A stretch of DNA of 64,000 nucleotides, taken from assembly GCF_033473495.1 (NCBI RefSeq), contig NC_088939.1, positions 372,001 to 436,000 of the forward strand, written 5' to 3'. This document shows, in pieces, positions 11,455-22,868 of this stretch. The first letter of the stretch is position 1. The number at the start of each line of letters is the position of its first letter. Source of the stretch: Cercospora beticola. Lineage: Eukaryota > Ascomycota > Dothideomycetes > Mycosphaerellales > Mycosphaerellaceae. Made by a program: the position numbers and the translations under genes. The notes beneath the pieces are model-generated. The model was not told the origin of the DNA. It saw nothing but the letters and a program-made list of their open reading frames with translations, and searched no databases.

Positions 11455-13005
11455 ATGCATTCGTTCCAGAACGTCCTACCAGTGAGCCAGCACGATGCTG
11501 CCCGCTCGCAGTCGCAAGCCTCGAAAACATCGGCCAAATCAATCATCTCAGCTGCCACCACAACCGTAGCGAACAAGATCCGAGCAGGAACGCTGGCATT
11601 CTCGGACTGGCTACTGGACACTACACCTTTCTTCTTGGTCTCTACATATTTCATAGTCACAACAGCCATCTTCTGCTTCTGCAATGAAGCAGCAATCAAG
11701 GTCTTCTACTTCTTCTACATGTCAGCGAATTTCTACATTGCAGCATGCTGCGTAGTAGAATCATTCCTCGGCCTGACACCGGTGCGAGACGCGCGCAAAG
11801 CCGCCATCGCAGTAGAAGAAAGCGGCCTCTTCCCCAGCGACCTCAACGGAACAGTCAAAGATCTCCCCACAATCGACATCGTCATCGTCGCATACCTCCC
11901 CAACGAACAAGAAATCATCCGCAACCAAGTCCTCTACGCCTGCGAAGAGCTCCTCTACCCCAAAGAAAAGCTCCGCATCAACCTCGTCTACAACACCCCC
12001 AAACCCATCGAACCCCTCGAAACCGAACTCGCTCAACTCCCCACCATGTACAAAAACCTCAAAGTCATCAAAGTCCCCGGCTCCAAATCCAAAGCCGACA
12101 ACTTGAACTACTTCTTCTCTCTCCGCTCCACCGCCCAAATCATCGGAATCTTCGACAGCGACCACTGCCCTCACCCCCACAACCCCCGCTGGGCCGCCGA
12201 ACGCTTCCTCTCCGACTCGTCTGTCGACATCGTCCAAGGCCGCTGCATAGTCTACAACACCTCCGAATCCTTCTGGGCACGCATGATCGCCATCGAATTC
12301 GATAAAATCTACGCCATATCCCATCCCGGCCGAAGCCGAATGTTCGGATTCGGACTCTTTTGCGGTAGCAACGGATACTGGAAAGCTCCTCTTCTCCGAG
12401 AACATAAAATGCACGGGGATATGTTGACGGAAGATATTGATTCTGCGCTGCGAGCTTATGGAAAGGGGAAAAAAGCTGTGCATGATATGAATGTTTGTTC
12501 GTTTGAGATGGCTCCTAATACTTTTCAAGCTTTTTGGAAGCAACGATTACGATGGGCTCAAGGATGGACGCAGGCGAGTTGGAAACATAAGTCGCTGGCT
12601 TGGACGAATCCTCCGGATGGGAAGAAAAGAGATTTCGATGAACGATATGGTATCGTTTCTTTGCTCGCCGTTCGAGAAATCAGCTATTATCTCGTCACGA
12701 TACATACCTGCCTCTTACTCAGTTTCATCATCGTCGGCTGGCCATCCAACGTTGCGGAACTGGTCAAATTGCTGTTTTTCCGGTATCCGATGGCAGAGTG
12801 GTTCTTGTTCGCGACGATTATTGCTTTGATTTACACATTGTATTTCACAGAGAAAGTCCGATCGGAGTTTACGAGTTGGTGGGATATGGTGGTGTTTTGT
12901 ATCATTTATGTCCCATACTTGGTACTCATGGCTACTATGGGATTGTATGGACATGCGAGGCAGATGATTCGGTATTCGAGTTGGAATCCGACGGCGAGGA
13001 AGTGA
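11455..13005 (+). CDS. Processive GT2 polysaccharide synthase
   Basis: Single-exon gene of 516 aa. Two N-terminal membrane helices (residues about 57-77 and 83-105) precede a cytosolic GT-A domain. The motifs are in the right order for processive family 2 enzymes: TIDIVIVAYLPNE (about 139-151), the DxD motif DSD at 234-236, TED at 325-327 and QRLRW at 363-367. Three more helices follow. This is the layout of hyaluronan, cellulose and chitin synthases. It most resembles the fungal group described as GT2 (ZtGT2/FgGT2) or CPS-1, known to be needed for hyphal growth on surfaces and for cell-wall polysaccharide. It would polymerise and extrude an activated sugar; the sugar is not known. Divergent neighbours carry acyltransferase and GH16 domains. 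Codons change sharply from C-rich to G-rich near 12340. Confidence 0.9.
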   Translation: MHSFQNVLPVSQHDAARSQSQASKTSAKSIISAATTTVANKIRAGTLAFSDWLLDTTPFFLVSTYFIVTTAIFCFCNEAAIKVFYFFYMSANFYIAACCVVESFLGLTPVRDARKAAIAVEESGLFPSDLNGTVKDLPTIDIVIVAYLPNEQEIIRNQVLYACEELLYPKEKLRINLVYNTPKPIEPLETELAQLPTMYKNLKVIKVPGSKSKADNLNYFFSLRSTAQIIGIFDSDHCPHPHNPRWAAERFLSDSSVDIVQGRCIVYNTSESFWARMIAIEFDKIYAISHPGRSRMFGFGLFCGSNGYWKAPLLREHKMHGDMLTEDIDSALRAYGKGKKAVHDMNVCSFEMAPNTFQAFWKQRLRWAQGWTQASWKHKSLAWTNPPDGKKRDFDERYGIVSLLAVREISYYLVTIHTCLLLSFIIVGWPSNVAELVKLLFFRYPMAEWFLFATIIALIYTLYFTEKVRSEFTSWWDMVVFCIIYVPYLVLMATMGLYGHARQMIRYSSWNPTARK

Positions 13006-13502
13006 TGAGACAGACTGGACCGGACACAAGCAATCAGCTCTCGTATATCTTATTACATTGTATATCACATACATCCATCAATCTAAATTGACTTCACACA
13101 ATTGGTACAGTATACCTCCATACGCCAGTCACTTGTGTCGTGACAAAGATCCCTGCCCTCCCCTCTTCCCGGAGGAGGTAATATGCTTCAGCCCCACCGG
13201 ATGTTTAGGGCAACGAAGCCCTACCTCCTCAATAGAGTTTTGAGTGGATACAATCAACCTCACCTCCAGATTCCAGATCCGATCAAAAGGATTTCTGTAG
13301 CCCTCCACAAAGCCCTCAGGGCTAATACAGGAAGGTGTTTTCCAGGCTGCATCGCATGAAACCTTCTCCTTGGCGAATGAGCTTTTGGTACAGTAGTATC
13401 CGCGGCACGCGCGTATCTTTCCTGTGCCCTGGCCAATGCTTCGTTACAGGACGTCGGGTACCTTGATCTCGTTGACTTTCATGACTGGGACAATGTGCTC
13501 CG
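13006..13502. other. Convergent 3' region
   Basis: About 500 bp between the stop codons of two convergent genes. Nothing beyond presumed polyadenylation regions is seen. Confidence 0.5.
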
Positions 13503-15495
13503 TCACTTCTTTGCCTTTTTCTTTTTCCCGCTACCAGATTTTTCAGGATCAGCTTCGCCCTCATTCATCTCCACATCTTCATCGGGGCCACCGCCGCCAG
13601 CAGCTTGATCATCATCGGTGATGCCAAGTGCAGCTCTCGCTCTAGCACCACCACGTTTCCGTAACTCGCCAGTGACCCCGCGCAAAGCAGGTGGAACTTC
13701 TTTGCCAGTTTTCAGGTACCACAACTTCAAATTCCGAGCTTTGTCTTTAAGTTGCACTTGATTCCTGTCTTTGAGAACTTCGCTGACTGAACCACCTCTC
13801 CCGTACAATGCGAGGATTTGTGACCAGTGGGGACCATTGACGCGCTCCAGGCCAGAAAGCAGAGCGTCTTCCTCTGGTTTTGTCCAGGGTTGGCGGACTG
13901 TTGAGGCAGCAGTTGCACCTTTCTTTCCTCCAGCGCCATCGCCAGCTTTGCCGTTGACTGCGAGACCTTGTACAGCGGCGAGTGCGGAATTGGCGGCACT
14001 CCCGGCTTGGCCATTGATCTCTGCATTTGCGCCTTTGGAATTTGCAGTGGCTTGAGAACGAGCGGGTACGTTCATGATGCCGTCGACGTTCTTCGTAATG
14101 CATGACGCGAATTCCCGCACAAAATCACCCCATTGATATTTCTTGGGCAGTTCTCGCAGATTCTCCTCCGTCCTCGGTTCAGCGAGAAGATAGCTCTTGC
14201 GAGCTCGACTTCGATCGATGAAGTCCTGCTCACTGGGAGATAGACTTGGTGCATCGGGATGCCGTGTTAAGATCTGGGCGTCGAGGTCTGGCGGGAAGAG
14301 TTCTTCGAGCATCTCTTCGGGGTTTCCATCACTATTCATAAGGGCAGATATAAATGTTTGAGTCTTGAGCTCAAGGTATATCGCTCCCTGCCATTTCAAC
14401 AGGCGGTGACCAAGCGGCACAAATGTCTCCATGAATAATTCGTTCAGGTGGAAGAAGCTGACATCGTGTGCTCCTAGTATGCTCGAAATGAAGGTTGCGA
14501 TGTTGGCTTTGCGGATGATCTCTTGTTGCGTGGGCTGGAACATTTGTATTGCAATGGCATCGATGAAGGGTGTCTCGCGACTGTATACTTTTCGGGTTTG
14601 ATCGAACAGGTTCTTCAGCGTCCGATATGCTTGGCCGTCCTCGGAGCCGTCGCTCCGCATCATGTCTTGTATTTGTGGATAGCTTGCTTTCGAGATGGTA
14701 TGTATGAGTTGAGTGGCCAGATTGTCGAGAATGGGTAGACTTTGGATCTTCAAATGCATGCCAGCGTCGTCGAAGTAGAAGGACGATGAATCTCTGTGCA
14801 GTGCACCAGAGCCAGCGGCGCCTGTCATAGTCAGCAGGATGTCACGAAAATGGACGAGCTAATGAACCGTATGCCTGATACTGGGCAGCATTGCCTCCTT
14901 CCGAGTAGTTCAGTGTAGAGGCATCGAGGGCTTCGGATATCGCGGCAGCAGTTCCGGCAGTAGACGATGGAAAGTACGGCATCGTTGTTGAGGCCGACGA
15001 CTCTCCTCTCGAGAGAGTGGTTGTCGGAGCAGAAGGCAGGCCGGCGTGGGACTGCGAGTCACTTGTAGCAGGCCACGGACCAGCGTTGGCAGCGGTAGAG
15101 GTCTGTTGTTGGTAGAAATAGGGTTGATGCGAGTATTGGGCCAATTCGGGATAAGTCGCTGGATCGGCGTGCTGCCAGTGCGAGCCCTCACTCAAGCCCT
15201 GGGGAGGAGGCGGAGGCGGGTGGTGGTTGCTGTGATTGTACTCGGCTCCCGATGCCGCATACGCCGAAACGTCCTGCGCTGGGGCAAATGGGTGTGCTGG
15301 TACGGGAGCTGCTGCTGCGGATGACGAGGCTGCGTGATGATTCTGGGATGCATCGTGCCACGGAGGGTAGGCGTCTGCAGCGCCGCCGTTGGATCCAGCA
15401 GCTCCCTCCGCCGCGGCCGCATCGTCCACTCGCCGCCGCTTGGGGTCTCTGGGCACGCTGCTGCTGTTGCTGCTGCTATTCTCCCTCTCGGACAT
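13503..15495 (-). CDS. tbf1: Telobox Myb protein, TRF/Tbf1-like TTAGGG-repeat binding factor
   Basis: Two exons, 15495-14868 and 14821-13503, give 648 aa. The intron has a weak donor (GTTCAT) but a good branch (TGCTGAC) and ATGACAG acceptor. The N-terminal 210 residues are low complexity (Ser, Ala, His, a run of six Pro). The middle part, from about FYFDDAGMHLKIQSLPILDN to the region before NVDGIMN, is helical and matches the TRF-homology dimerisation domain. A Myb-type DNA-binding domain follows (RQPWTKPEEDALLSGL ... VQLKDKARNLKLWYLKTG); its third helix is the telobox. The C-terminus is basic (KKKKAKK). Proteins of this type bind TTAGGG-like DNA at telomeres and at promoters of ribosomal and snoRNA genes. 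Tbf1 is the most likely orthologue; Taz1-type telomere protein is the alternative. Confidence 0.82.
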
Positions 15496-17334
15496 GATTC
15501 CCGGTGCGTGCGGGTACGTGGCATAGGCTGGCGGGAGTTAGCGCTGGATGTCTTCTCCTCTCCACGCACGAGCGACTAGGGCAGCGCATGGCCATGATAT
15601 GGGCCTGGCTCCCCGAACGAGGGAGGGCAGCGCGCGCAGATGCAGCACTACTCCCGAACTCACCTGCGGACTGCATCCTGGCTGGCTGCAATTCGGTGGC
15701 GGCCGCAATCCTGAGCCCTAACTGCCCCAGCCCTAATTACACGCCGCTATCCGGCGAGCTCGGCGTCGCGCTCGCGTTTCGAGTGAATGGCTCGTCGGTA
15801 ATCGTTGGCTCTCGTGCGTTGCTGGCAGAAACGGTCACATCAGGCGGAGCAGAAGTGTGCCAGTCTGGTCCGTCGTTTCCTGTGCTGGAGTTTGCCCAAG
15901 GTGTGAGGTTCAAACGACTCATTCAAGACCACGCGCTTGGCCAGTGCGATGCTTTGCACGTTCCCCGTCAGGGCTGCTTATGTAACAACCGCGCCAGCGA
16001 ACTTCATATGGAATTCCCCACTGCCATTTCTACCTTTTGCAGAACACAAATCTTCAACAATCTCCATGCACCACACGGGAAACTCCGTTGCTCCTCTTGC
16101 AAAGCTATGCTGCACCGAGCCGTTCGTCCTTTCTCTTGTGACCTGCAAACGCAACTTGCCGCTCCACTGAGCGGACCGGTCGATCGACCCTCGATCACCC
16201 ATGTCCACTTTCTCGGCAGAATAAAACTAGCCAATGACGTCTTCTCAATCACGGCACACTTCATCCAGCCCTGATCAACCCATAGCAGGGCTACAGCGAT
16301 AGCTAGTTAGGGCACGCTCCGTGATTAACTGCACCTCCCCGATCCTACCTCTGCATTCATTGCTGCGTCAAACACGTTGCATGCAATCACATGCGCTGGC
16401 ACGTACATCTCCCATTCCCGACACACGCGTCGTTGCACGAGTTTCCAGCACCGGGAGAAAACGCAATGCCAACCCACCGATACTTTAATTGATCGAAGCT
16501 GCCTCTATTTTCCGCCCGCCACTGCAATGATCCTGCCTGATGAGACACTGCACCATACATGAACTTGCTGTGCTGAGAATCCCAACTTGAAGATGGAAAA
16601 TAGCTATGCTATCGAACGACTGAGCCCAGCCGTGTTTCCTAATGATCAAGCAACGAGTCATGTAGCCCCCGATCAGCCCTACCTCTTAAAGTCACGAAAG
16701 CGTTAACAAGCTCCAAAGATGGAACAAACTTCCCCGGCCGCTTCATCGGAAAACTGAATAATGAGCAGAAACATCCGCCAGGCTCCAGCACTCTTTGTCC
16801 GAACCCTGGCACCCTGCAGGGCGCGGAGTCCACACACGTGCCACGGTGCCGTCGCCACATAATTGAATCTTCATCCAGCATTGAAAATGCTCTGTAGCCA
16901 GCTTTCGTATGTCCAATTCTCTCGAGAGAACGTAATGTGGGCATGTTGTTATTGGAAAGTAACAAATGCACAAGAAACAGCTCTCGCCAGAGGAAAAGTC
17001 TTACATGCCAAATCCCTAGCTACCTTATTCACCAGTGCTACGTCCTCATGATCCGCCAGATCCAGGACGATAAACACTACATAATGATAGTTACACAGTA
17101 CTGCCTCGGTCTTACCACTCCCTAGCATGCTTTTCCATCATCGAATCGCGTATGGTGAGCTTCCATCGTCCCTGTCACGACTGGCTCACCGTCTTCTGCG
17201 ATGAGACTGACCTCCCAACACCACCAAGCGATTCGAGGGACATCCCAGAATGGCGGATCCTCGATGAAATGACTGTCCTTGATAAATGAATGACCAAAAT
17301 GTGTCATACGAGGACAAGAGGGCAGACTGTGCTT
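15496..17334. other. Intergenic region, 1.8 kb
   Basis: Upstream of the Tbf1-like gene and downstream of the 4E-T-like gene. A 256-codon plus-strand frame (15504-16274) is open, but its composition (Cys, Leu, Arg and Ser scattered, no helix or domain pattern) and its overlap with the expected promoter make it doubtful. Nothing else is supported. Confidence 0.45.
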
Positions 17335-17680
17335 CTAGCGCCGCGCGTATAAAGCTTCATCGAACGGCCGACGTCCGGGCACTTCGGTGGGACTTCTGAT
17401 CTGCTGGGCGTGAAATCCTGGCGGGAGATTGGGAGGTCCTCCGAAGAATCCAGGAGGGGACATTGGTCCAGCATTGAATCCAGGTGGCGCCTGCTCACGC
17501 TGCTGCGGGAACGTATTCACACTGGCAAAACCAGGAGGGTAGCGTGGCATCTGATTGAAGCCTGGAGGCGGAGGTGCGCCGCCTCCAACGGGAGAAGTGA
17601 GTTGATGGAAATCCGGCTGGCTGTGCTGTTGGGGTATGTGCATCTGCTGCAGTGCAGGATGGCCAGACATGCGCCGCGGG

Positions 17681-17711
<31 letters not shown>

Positions 17712-19972
17712 GCTGTATCTGCTGGCGTTGGGCTAGTTCAGCGTACTGCTGCTGGCGGCGAAGTTGGGCTTGTTGTGCTTCTCGCTCCGCTTGCTGTTGA
17801 GCCTGCTGATGGGCTTGACGTTGTTGCTGTGCGAGCATCGCCTCCTGTTCCGGGTTGTAGAAGCCAGGCGGTGCGCGAGGTTGTGGACGTTCTTGTAGTT
17901 GCTGCATTTGCTCGTGACGCTGTTGCTCAGGTCCATAGTTTCTCATCAGCTGCTCCTCGAACAGACCCGGTGGCTGCTGTGGGCCGCGCGGCTTCGGTGC
18001 GAAGGTTTGGATTGGTCCTTGTGGTTGCAATGGCTGTTGCTGTTGAAGCCATCGCTCCAGCTCGACCTGATCGATACCGCCATTGCTCGGGATTGCCTGC
18101 TGTGATGACGGGCGAGACGGCTTGGGGTTCTTTAGCAGATTGAGGAGATCTTGGCTTTGAGAGCTGGTCGTTTGTGGCCGGTGGCGTGGTTGCTGTGCGA
18201 GGAGATCTTGTATGTTTCTATCAGGCGATGCCGCACCTCGTGAGGGCGGATCGAATCTGTTGTAAAGATCGCTCGGCCGACCAGATGTTGGGCGTGGCTG
18301 CTGCTCTCGAAGTGCATTGAAGGGTATGCCAGTGGGTTCGGGTGACATCGTAGACTCTGGAGCCTGTGTTCGAGCCAGCTGTGAGTGGCTTGGCTGTCGT
18401 TCCGGCTGCTTGTTGCTGAGTATTTGATTAGGACCATCTGAAAGACTGCTGTGTGAGTTGGCCATGACGCTGTCGCCGGGTAGAGGCGGACTGCTTTGTT
18501 GCGGTGACTGCAACCGCTCAGGATTCTTGTCCTGTGCGAACATATCGGTGAATCGGCTCTTTCGCCCTCCTGGCAGAGTTCCGCCGGAGGTCATGCTCTT
18601 CGGCGGAGGTGGCGGTGACGTCGGGACGGGTTCTGCGTACGATGGAGTGAGATCTCGTGATGACTCTGGTGCAGATGGTGCTTGATTGATCTTAGTTCCA
18701 CCAAGCATTGCAAGAACGCGATTAAAGCCTTCCTGGTCCTCAGCTGTCTTAGATCCATTGGCAGCTGGTGGCGGCTGAGGCTCTTCGACTGGAGCTGGCG
18801 GTGGCGTCGGCTCGGCGGGTTTGAACATGGAAGCAAATCGGCTGGTCTTGCCCTTCCCAGGCGCTTTGATGCCAGAAGATGCTGTCGCTGCCGAAGGGGT
18901 GATAGTGCCGGGCGTGGTGATTGCTGCCGCAGCACCGAAGCCACCGAAGAGACCACCCTCGAAACCATCAAGCTTAAGAGTTGGTTTGACCTCCACTGCT
19001 GCAGGTACGCTTGCAGGCTCTGTGATGGCAGCCTCTTCTTTCTCCACCTTCGGTTTGCCGGCCATCTGTCTCTTCCACTCCTCGAAATCGTCTTGCGTTC
19101 GTGCGGTAAAGCCCAGCTCTTGATCCTTCTTCACGACCGGGTCATCCATCCACTCGGGCTCCTTCTCATAATGGTCACGATCGCGTCGAGCGGCCTCGCG
19201 CTCACGCCAGCCACCGCCTGTTCGATTGCCATTGGGTCTGTCCTCTCTGCTCCAGCGCGGATCGTCTTTGTGACCATAGCCATTGCGGCGCTCGCCGTCG
19301 TTGTCCTTGTCGTGTCTGCCGAAGCTTCGCTTCTCGTCTTCAAACTCTCCTTGTTGTCTCCTCTCACGAACACCACTCCATCGATCCTTCGTATCCGCCC
19401 CATCCTTCTCAGGTCCACGGCGATTGAGCTGACGATCAGAGAAGAATCGGCTGCGCATAGAGTCCGGCTCGTCACTGTTCGCGGCATCTGTACCGTTCTT
19501 GTCGTGGAAATCGGAGAGCTTCGAGACATTTCTACTGCTCGGGAACATGTTCCGCGGAGGTCCCAAGGAGACATCATCTGCGCCGCACGTTAGAGGGCTC
19601 GCCCATTGCGCCAAAAGCTCAATACTCACCGCCACTAGCATTCCGCAGCGTGCTGCCCCTCGAGGTCAAGGTAGGGCGACCGGTGCTGAATGCGCCCATC
19701 GGACTGCCCTCAGCCGCTGCAGCTCCAGCCAACCCTCCTCGCGTCTGTCGTCCCTTGCCGAGCGCGCCATCGTTGCTCTTGTGGCGCTCGTGATTTGCAG
19801 GTTGTGGTTGTTCACTATGGGCGATCCTTAGCTTCTCCCTCTTGCCGTCTTGCTCGAGGTACACATACTCTATCCACTGCTCGATGGCAGGAAGGTTGTC
19901 GGGCCGACTAACAAGCTTGCTGGACGACAGAGCAATGAGTTCTTCTCGGGTATAGCGGCGGACTGTGGCCAT
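17335..19972 (-). CDS. eIF4E-binding translational regulator, 4E-T/Eap1-like
   Basis: Two exons, 19972-19630 and 19577-17335 (donor GTGAGT), give 861 aa. The protein starts MATVRRYTREELIAL, which contains the canonical eIF4E-binding motif YxxxxL-phi (YTREELI) at residues 7-13. A charged Arg/Asp/Glu-rich region with EKEPEWMDDPV and DFEEWKRQM follows, as in animal 4E-T. Then come short conserved stretches with RFASMF and SRFTDMF, and a long Pro/Gln-rich C-terminal half with an 11-residue Gln run. 4E-T and yeast Eap1 bind the cap-binding protein eIF4E, repress translation and promote mRNA decay in P-bodies. The mix of an N-terminal eIF4E motif with a Gln/Pro-rich disordered tail fits this. Assignment rests on motifs, not on a globular domain. 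Confidence 0.75.
17683..17715. repeat. CTG/CAG trinucleotide repeat
   Basis: CTG units on the plus strand (one TTG interruption) encode the 11-Gln run of the 4E-T-like protein on the minus strand. It sits within a wider Gln-rich coding region (about 17690-18080). Length variation between isolates is likely. Confidence 0.85.
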
Positions 19973-20807
19973 TTTCGGAAGAGTCGAGTGCAGACTCGCT
20001 CACGCGTGGTGTTGTTGTCGTGATCGAAAGAGCTGCGCCGAGCGGGGTGCTCGAGCAGACGCTCGCGAGCGCAAGCCAGCCGCCGCTGTCGACGTTGGCG
20101 CAGCTGGACGAACAGCAGATACAACTCCCTCTATGGCTTTTCGTACGCGGAGAGCTCTGTGATGTCTGGCGACAGCGCGGCTTGTATTGGGTGCGCGCGT
20201 GACTGGTGGCCACAGCACCGGATGACGCTGGGCGGTCTGCAGAAGGGCAGTGGCCGAGGCAGGCAATGCTGCGGGCGCAGCTGTCGAGATGGCGGTGGTT
20301 GTAGGTATGTAGCGGTGGTGATGGCGGTGTTGCTGTCGGGGGTTTGGTGCTATGACGCGGCGTGGTGATGGGCAATGCTGTGGGTGGAAGTGTGCAGCTG
20401 GGAAACTTGTCTAGAGATCCATGCAATGTGTGGAAGACCCTGATTCAAGCGATGAAGCTGCCGAAGATTGATTGGCCCTTGTGAATCGCTGTTGTTCGCT
20501 GTTAACGATGCACGACAGATTTGGAATGTGTTCGAAGTTCGTGGAGTTGGAGCACATGTCTGGCGTAGATGGTACAAAAAGGGCGTTCGAGTGCCTCGTG
20601 GAAAGAGTGGTGCGCTGCGTCATTTAATGCTGTGCCGCGGATCTCACTTCCCGATGCTCATCAAATTCCAACACCGCTAGCTAATGCAGCACAACTCTAT
20701 GGCTGTTCAGTTATTCTACAATGCCTTCATCTGCGGCGGTGAGCTCACTGCAGAATACTGTACCGTCACTGCAACGACTCGCCCCAGCCGTGCATTCTAT
20801 CCCACGC
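19973..20807. other. Intergenic region between 4E-T-like gene and clr2
   Basis: Promoter of the 4E-T-like gene and 3' end of clr2. GC-rich with scattered short ORFs; none is supported. Confidence 0.5.
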
Positions 20808-22868
20808 TCAGAAAAAGTTGCTATTAGCATCATGACCTCCGTAATTCTGTCCAAACCCTGACATGGACTCGTTTCCAATGTTGTCAAGATCCATAAATTC
20901 CTCCAATCCCGAAGTGCCTGTGTCCACCCCATGGTCTCCAGATTCATCTGCAGTAGTATCGAAGCGCGGATCGATTTCGATGGGCTCAGAGCTCTGAAGC
21001 CCCGGATCCACGTTGTCTGACTGTGGAGGCTGCACTCCGTCCTCGATTTTGGTTTGCGGAGGTATAGACGCGCCAAAGGCTTCGCGACGCGTCTCTTTGC
21101 GGTTATTCTCGCGCGGCAGACGTGGCAAATTTTCCTTGCGATTGCTATTCAGGCAGTCTCCACGACTGTTCATGTACAGCGAGGCCTCCTGAGTTTCGCC
21201 CTTCGTGAAAGTGTCGTGCCATGGCTGTGGGTGAAGGATGGGCATGATGATGGAGGCTTCGTACCATCGACCCTTGATGTCGTTGAGGTCCACGCGTTGT
21301 TGAGCACTGATGAGCTTCCAATAACTTGCAGTCCTCTTCACTTTGATAGACTGCGCGTTGCGGACTTGCAGATCTTTCTTCATCCTCTCAGGCAGATGTG
21401 GGTTGTTGTCAGCCGGTGTCGGCAGTGCAGGGTTCATGTGCTGCACAGTCGCCAAGGAGTAGACATCGCCGACAAGGTGCACAGTTTGCTGTACGAGTTG
21501 TTGGTTGGTGGGCGACACGCGTTGGCGCTCGACAATTGAAGTCAGCACCAGGATATCTGTGCCAGAACCAATGCTGAGTCGCACGCTTTCTCCACACCAG
21601 ATCTTCTCTGCGCCGAGGAAGATACCGTTGTAGTGTGTTTCGACAACGTTCGCCTCCGGACGGGAGCTGTTGTTCTTTCCCAATAATGTATAGGAGCAAT
21701 CGACCATCTTGGCTGCCATTATGGAGCCATCGACTTCGAGATCTCCGTTGCCATACTTCTTTTGCATAAGACCTTGCCAATCAGCGTTCTCGTAGCGTGG
21801 CGGATTCGGTTGATCGTTGAGGCCCACGTTGAGGAATCTAGGTACACTCCACGCCAACCAGGGCCGAAGTTCGTTGTGACCCTGCTTGACTGAGACTTGG
21901 GGGTGGTTGCCCGGATAGGACAGGGGCTGAACTGCATATAGCAGCGTGTTCATGTTCGTCCACCTGCGGACCACCACGCCAATACCCCAGGCTGGACCAC
22001 GTGAGAACCAGACGAGTTCACCCGCACGGTATAGAAATTGGCCGTACTTGAGATCGAGCGCCTGATCCTGGGACTTGGGCGTAGGGAGAGGCGATGGTCC
22101 AGTTCGGGGCGGTGGTGCTGATGGTGTACGCTGCGGCGGAGGAACGGATCTGGCGCTTTGAGCGCTCAGCTGCGCTGTCATTGTCGCGAGCGACTCTGTC
22201 TCAAGCTTGACTGGTCTCTCTACCTTGGTCTTCGCGCCAGGTACAACGTTTTCCAGGTCTTCAGGCGAACAGAGTTTGCAGGAACAGTTGTCTGGGTCAC
22301 CACTCTCGTCGGTGCAAAGCCACAGAAGATGTGGGAAGAAATCGTTCGGGCTACGAAACCGCTTCCTCCGTCCGGCAGGATGTCCGTACAGGTAGGCGTC
22401 CTGTCTGTCATTTTGTCCACCAGTGTGCGTCTTATTTTTGACCTCCGTCTGTCCATCACGCTCGGTTTTCTTGACGTGCTCGTAAAGCCGATAGTTCTCT
22501 GGCAGCGTCACCAGCATGTAGCCGTTATCTGTCTGGCGATAAGCACGGGAGATAGCCAGCCCGTTCATCTGATCTATCACATACTCACCAGCTCCGGACT
22601 TATCCTGATGCTGAAGCTCTCGCGCTAGCATGCCACCCAGCTTTCTGCGCCAGTCGACGTGTTTTTGCTCTTCTGGCTGCACCTCGCGGTAGAAGTCTGC
22701 AACGCCATTCTTGTCCGGCTTCTGATCGAGCTGGTCGTCCGTCGGCCTATTCAGTTCCGTCCGCTTGCCTTTGGCGATGACTTCCAGCTTGCCGTCGCTT
22801 CGTCGGGGATACAGTGGGTAGAAGCGCGCCATGATTGCGAATCGATCGCTTGGCAGGATCTCATTCAA
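20808..22868 (-). CDS. clr2: Clr2-like transcriptional silencing protein
   Basis: Single open frame of 686 aa. The N-terminal part contains the block FFPHLLWLCTDE...DNCSCKLC (about residues 175-200), with the Cys-x-Cys-x-x-Cys pattern typical of the Clr2 N-terminal domain. The central block YGQFLYRAGELVWFSRG (about 275-290), with its continuation to LRPWLAWSVPRFLN, matches the Clr2 transcription-silencing domain. A Ser/Pro linker separates the two, and the C-terminus is acidic. In fission yeast Clr2 is a subunit of the SHREC complex (Clr1, Clr2, the deacetylase Clr3 and the remodeller Mit1), which silences heterochromatin. An internal Met at 22832 (MARFYPLYPRR) is the more conserved-looking start; both are possible. 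It is divergently paired with a SNF2 remodeller gene across about 455 bp. Confidence 0.83.
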   Translation of the reverse strand: MNEILPSDRFAIMARFYPLYPRRSDGKLEVIAKGKRTELNRPTDDQLDQKPDKNGVADFYREVQPEEQKHVDWRRKLGGMLARELQHQDKSGAGEYVIDQMNGLAISRAYRQTDNGYMLVTLPENYRLYEHVKKTERDGQTEVKNKTHTGGQNDRQDAYLYGHPAGRRKRFRSPNDFFPHLLWLCTDESGDPDNCSCKLCSPEDLENVVPGAKTKVERPVKLETESLATMTAQLSAQSARSVPPPQRTPSAPPPRTGPSPLPTPKSQDQALDLKYGQFLYRAGELVWFSRGPAWGIGVVVRRWTNMNTLLYAVQPLSYPGNHPQVSVKQGHNELRPWLAWSVPRFLNVGLNDQPNPPRYENADWQGLMQKKYGNGDLEVDGSIMAAKMVDCSYTLLGKNNSSRPEANVVETHYNGIFLGAEKIWCGESVRLSIGSGTDILVLTSIVERQRVSPTNQQLVQQTVHLVGDVYSLATVQHMNPALPTPADNNPHLPERMKKDLQVRNAQSIKVKRTASYWKLISAQQRVDLNDIKGRWYEASIIMPILHPQPWHDTFTKGETQEASLYMNSRGDCLNSNRKENLPRLPRENNRKETRREAFGASIPPQTKIEDGVQPPQSDNVDPGLQSSEPIEIDPRFDTTADESGDHGVDTGTSGLEEFMDLDNIGNESMSGFGQNYGGHDANSNFF

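Noticed and set aside
11761..12543. 260-codon minus-strand ORF opposite the GT2 synthase
   Set aside because: An antisense shadow of a C-rich coding stretch; Gly/Val/Asp-rich composition is the reverse complement of that bias.
15504..16274. 256-codon plus-strand ORF between the Tbf1-like and 4E-T-like genes
   Set aside because: No domain, signal peptide or splice continuation; irregular composition and position over the expected Tbf1 promoter. Kept only as doubtful.
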